Assembly: GCF_005239225.2 (NCBI RefSeq)
Contig: NC_133300.1
Location: 21,131,584 to 21,195,583 of the forward strand
Length of the DNA: 64,000 nucleotides
Direction of reading: 5' to 3'
DNA from: Populus alba
Taxonomy: Eukaryota; Streptophyta; Magnoliopsida; Malpighiales; Salicaceae
Position numbers and translations under genes: made by a program. The notes under the pieces are model-generated. The model searched no databases. It had not been told where the DNA came from and was given only the letters and a program-made list of their open reading frames with translations. Below, in pieces: positions 60,640-64,000 of the stretch; the first letter of the stretch is position 1, and every line of letters starts with the position of its first letter.

Positions 60640-61927
60640 CTTCTACACGAGGCATGGCTGAAGCAGCTAAATCATCTTCAATATTAACCTCTTTTCCCTT
60701 AATAGGCTCCTCTATAGCGCAAGGCATGGCTGAAGCAGCTGAGGCTCTCCATTTTACATATCCTTCGCTCACACTTGGATCTCTCAAACCTTCTATTTCC
60801 ACCAACACTAGATGCTTCCAATCTTGTTTGATGATCTCCAAAACTTCTTTTGCCATGGGATCTTTGAACAGACCAAAGAATTGAGCAATTCCCATAGTTC
60901 TGGGAACAAACTGTATGCCCCCAAATTGTCTTACCACTAAAGTCGGAGCATAACTCACATAACCCGTAATCCCCACCAATGGTACCCAATGCCTTTGTCC
61001 ACAACTCATTAGGACCTTCGTTGTTGTTACCCATGGTGCTCTCCATTTAAAATCGCTATTAGGTAATCCTTCCAATTTATCAACCCAACCCTGGTTGTCT
61101 AGATCTCCCCATTCTTCTTCTTCCACAATCTTTAGGGGTTTTTGAGTGAACCACCAAAAATTATTGAAGACCGGTTTCTTTGTTTCGATATGGCTCACCA
61201 TCCAAATATACAACAGTTGCGTGCAACATCTCATTGCTCCTTTTCCAGCTTTTCTACAATGGTTAAGTGTCAAAAATGTTTCGGCTAAGATAGCAACCAC
61301 TGGATTGATCTGTGTGTTCTCATACTCCACATAAGCAGCGACGGCCTCCAAGCTTACTAAACCAGTCTGACTTGGGAACAACACAAGGCCAAATATACCT
61401 AATGCAATCAATTTTTCTACTTCTGACTCCTTTTCCAACTCTAGCATCCTCCATTTCAAACCGGTGCCATTCTTTTCCATAAACTTTTCCAAGTTGGAGA
61501 TTCTGAGCAGTTTTGACAGCTCAGGGATGATCTTGTCGGATCTCAAAGGAGAATAAATCCGATACAGGTCATTCGGAAACTCGGTCAACAATCCATATTC
61601 CTCAATCGTGGGGCACAAGTCTATGCTTCCAAAGGAGAAACATCGGTATTCTGGATCCCAAAAATGAACTAAGGCTCGCACAGCTGGGCTTAAAACTTCT
61701 ACCTTTGCGATTTCCATCAAACGTCCGTATTTCCTAAAAAATGCATCTTTATCCACATTCTGAAAATGAGTCGTTAACTTGTTCACCTCATTCAATATGC
61801 AATTCAGGTTCTTGATTGGCGACATCTTCTTAGCATCGCTTCTAAGGCAGTCTCCTTCAATCAATTGTGACAGTTCAGAATTCTTTCCATACTCTATGGA
61901 AGATTTAGTGATGGTCATTTCGTTCAC
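60626..61927 (-). CDS. Ogre ORF1-like protein (433 aa)
   Basis: The open frame starts at ATG 61927. Recognisable features of the ORF1 family found upstream of gag in Ogre elements (plant DUF7745-like) include FFRKYGRLMEIA, ALVHFWDPEYRCFSFGSIDL, CPTIEEYGLL, QLLYIWMVSHI and RAPWVTTTKVLMSCG. The function of this family is not known. The tail contains two copies of the word AASAMP (about residues 395 and 425) flanking an IEEPIKGKEVNIEDDL linker, then runs into the protease region with no gag between. Confidence 0.75.
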   Translation of the reverse strand: MNEMTITKSSIEYGKNSELSQLIEGDCLRSDAKKMSPIKNLNCILNEVNKLTTHFQNVDKDAFFRKYGRLMEIAKVEVLSPAVRALVHFWDPEYRCFSFGSIDLCPTIEEYGLLTEFPNDLYRIYSPLRSDKIIPELSKLLRISNLEKFMEKNGTGLKWRMLELEKESEVEKLIALGIFGLVLFPSQTGLVSLEAVAAYVEYENTQINPVVAILAETFLTLNHCRKAGKGAMRCCTQLLYIWMVSHIETKKPVFNNFWWFTQKPLKIVEEEEWGDLDNQGWVDKLEGLPNSDFKWRAPWVTTTKVLMSCGQRHWVPLVGITGYVSYAPTLVVRQFGGIQFVPRTMGIAQFFGLFKDPMAKEVLEIIKQDWKHLVLVEIEGLRDPSVSEGYVKWRASAASAMPCAIEEPIKGKEVNIEDDLAASAMPRVEVDQA

Positions 61928-62422
61928 AAATCCTGCAATTCAAAATGCATGGGGGGTTAGTCTTGTTTCGATGCAAAAGATTTATATCGGAACATACACC
62001 CTAAGGATAGGTTCTAGTTCTTTTACGTGAGACATAGGGTAGGTTTACTACTAGGTCTCTAAAAGAGGGTCTCTTGCTGTTCCAGTGATCACCCTCGTAA
62101 AGGCGATATGGAGGTCCAGCAGATAGTGGGATGGCACGTGTACCAATCACTATCAGTCTAAACACTCAGCAAAGAGTTGGGGTTTACACAAACTTAAGCC
62201 TTGACTCAAGTCATAAGGCAAGCTGCTAGTCCCCCACTTAAACTTAGAGTTACATGTGTGTGCCCTCCAAAACATAATAATAATAATAAAGTGATGCATG
62301 ACTATGGCATGTATGATAGAATGTAAAGATATATGCTAAAGCTTTTAAACAAAACATTATAAGAAAACAAAAACCAATAACACATAACATAAACAAACAA
62401 ACAAATCAAGCTTAGTCCTAAC
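61928..62422 (-). other. Leader region of the Ogre-like element
   Basis: Non-coding, between the primer site and ORF1. Confidence 0.6.
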
Positions 62423-62441
62423 ATCCCCAGTGGAGTCGCCA
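62423..62441 (-). promoter_or_regulatory. Primer-binding site of the Ogre-like element
   Basis: TGGCGACTCCACTGGGGAT on the minus strand, three bases after the 5' LTR. The form agrees with Ogre/Tat sites, reported to match tRNA-Arg; the tRNA assignment is from memory. Confidence 0.7.
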
Positions 62442-62444
62442 TTC

Positions 62445-64000
62445 TGTCACACCCCCACAAAAATTTTTTACAAAGGGCACGACATCGGTTGGCGATTTTC
62501 GTTGTGTTCTGATGATTTGGTTCTTTGGAGTCGCCACCTAGTATTTGGTCACTAGGAACCCTAACTGGTCTTTCAAAGATTCTAAGGCAAGGGAATGGTT
62601 GCGTAAAGAGAAGGTACTAGCACCCCTAATACGCCCTACCTAAGGTAAGCTGCTTGGTGTTTGGTTTGCTTTATAGTCTATGTTGTTGGTGTTTTCTAAT
62701 CCCGTCAACTCGTAAATCGCAAGGATAAGAGAATAAAAGAATGAAGAAAATTTTCACGATTCTTTAAAAAAAAAAAAACTACTTTTCACGACTCGTAAAC
62801 CGTGGAGAAAAAAATTAAAAATTAAAAATTTTGAAATGTTCCCGATCGCAACCAAAACTTCTTTCAAACATGTGCGTTGATTTATTACTCCCGATAATAT
62901 TTTGGATGTTCGTCCTTTTAAGGATTTCTTCATCCAAACATTAGCGGTGAACAATAACCACAACTTCTCCTCCCAAAATAAGATTTTTATAGTTTTTGGA
63001 ATATTGGCCAATACCCTTTGGAGTTTTACAAACAGGTTGTAAAATCCACAAATGCAAGAAAATGATTTTTGTGTTTAAGAAATCTATGCGAAAACACATT
63101 TTCAAAACTTCCAATATTTTTTTTATATATAAAAAAAACATTCAAAACATGTTAGAGTATTGGCCGTATGCATGAAAACAAAACATTTTTTTTTTTAGTA
63201 AACATTTTTTTGACGAAAACCGGGTATTTTAATACCGAATTTGTATCTTGACAATATAAAAATACAAACCGGTATTGACCCAAAATACAATAATAAAATT
63301 ACACAAAAATCACAAATTTTTTTTGAAGATATTTTTTTAAACGGGCCAGACTCGACCTAAAAGGAAATTGGGCCAAAAATCAACCCAAAATAAATTAGGG
63401 CCCAATTTCTACAGGGCTGGACTCAGCCCAGCCCACACATGGTGTGGGCTGATGTTACAACCCGAAATGAACATGGACTGGTTACTGTGCACCTGCACAG
63501 TAACCAGTTAATTAATTAGGTGGTTACTGTGCACCTGCACAGTAACCTGTTAATTAATTAGACCTCATAGTAACCGAAGAATTAATTAGCTGGTTACTGT
63601 GCCCCTGCACAGTAACCAGCTAATTAATTTCTTACTTGCAGAACGTGCACAGTGCACGTTCTGCATGCAAGAAGACGAATACGGGATAAAGGGGAAGAGT
63701 TACCTGCGACGATGAGCTTGGGTAGAGGAGCTGACAGTGGTGCTGGTGGTGGTTTTGCTGGCGGTTGCTGACCGGAGGATGGCTGGGATGGTGGCTGGCC
63801 TTTCTTCCTTTTTCTCTGTGTTTTTGTTCTACTCTGTTCTCCTCTGCTTCTCCTTTCTTCTTCTGCTTCTCACACTGTTCTTCCCTCTCACGGTGATTCT
63901 GCTATTTTTTGGCAGCGTTGATGGTGGTGGTGGTGATGGAGAGGAAGCCGGTGATGCCTCAAGTGGTTATGACGGTGACAGTGGCTGGGAAGCCTAAGGA
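62445..64000 (-). repeat. 5' LTR of the Ogre-like element, partial
   Basis: Starts TGTCACACCCCC and follows the 3' LTR base for base, with roughly a dozen scattered differences, to the window end (equivalent to about 52865). It contains the second copy of the palindrome cluster. Confidence 0.9.

Larger units (their letters stand above)
51315..64000 (-). mobile_element. Ogre-like (Tat lineage) Ty3-gypsy element, gag-less, cut by window end
   Basis: The order on the minus strand is: 5' LTR (62445 onward), primer site, leader, ORF1, protease, intron candidate, RT-RNase H-second RNase H-integrase, a 1.7-kb 3' UTR with hairpin repeats, and 3' LTR (51315-53990). ORF1 upstream of the protease, an intron before RT and a second RNase H domain are hallmarks of Ogre/Tat elements. 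No gag domain or zinc knuckle is present between ORF1 and protease. The visible LTR parts are about 99 percent alike by eye. The right end and right target duplication are outside the window. Confidence 0.85.

Noticed and set aside
1..64000. CRISPR arrays, operons, ribosome-binding sites or other bacterial features
   Set aside because: Spliced genes, plant retrotransposons and AT-rich intergenic DNA show this is a plant nuclear sequence; no spacer-type array was seen.

Overview
This is a plant nuclear window. It is AT-rich, and its genes have GT-AG introns. It carries plant LTR retrotransposons of both superfamilies: a Ty1-copia element with an initiator tRNA-Met primer site, and a Ty3-gypsy element of Tat/Ogre type. 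The protein-coding core is a tandem family of Yellow Stripe-Like (YSL) transporters, and there is an EFR/Xa21-type LRR pseudogene. The protein style suggests a woody eudicot, most likely Salicaceae (Populus-like). That assignment is inference from memory of similar proteins, not a search result.

Left and centre (1-36 kb): four YSL copies lie head-to-tail on the minus strand. Copy 1 is only an orphan first exon (848-1256). Copies 2, 3 and 4 (10010-13346, 14502-17953, 26800-29966) each splice in frame from six exons of identical lengths (409, 158, 98, 135, 190, 1107 nt) into a 698-residue protein. Their 5' and 3' flanks were duplicated with them, so the whole stretch is a segmental duplication. 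It was later broken up by terminal-repeat elements, Ogre-type LTR fragments, an (AT)n tract and degraded shards of older copies.

Between and beside the YSL units sits a second duplicated family: three intronless genes for very small secreted-type peptides of 56-60 residues, with an N-terminal hydrophobic segment and a C-x8-C core (24994-25164 +, 42938-43111 +, 45592-45774 -). Promoter-proximal and 3' sequences are conserved among them. I do not recognise the family. The last two genes face each other tail to tail within an inverted duplication that also carries an inverted copy of YSL 5' flank.

Right part (36.8-64 kb): a complete but dead Ty1-copia element (36802-41605) has 142-bp LTRs, a GTAGT target duplication and three in-frame stops. 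It is followed by the peptide genes, a frameshifted and kinase-less LRR receptor pseudogene (about 46.9-48.5 kb), a rearranged chromovirus-like remnant (about 49.5-51.3 kb) and a large Ogre-like element (51315 to past the window end). The Ogre-like element has a typical ORF1, protease, an intron candidate and an intact RT/RNase H/integrase ORF, but no gag. Its 3' untranslated region carries about two dozen small hairpins whose stems co-vary in three types around a conserved loop. Its LTR carries a cluster of near-perfect palindromes. These two structures are the most unusual things I saw.
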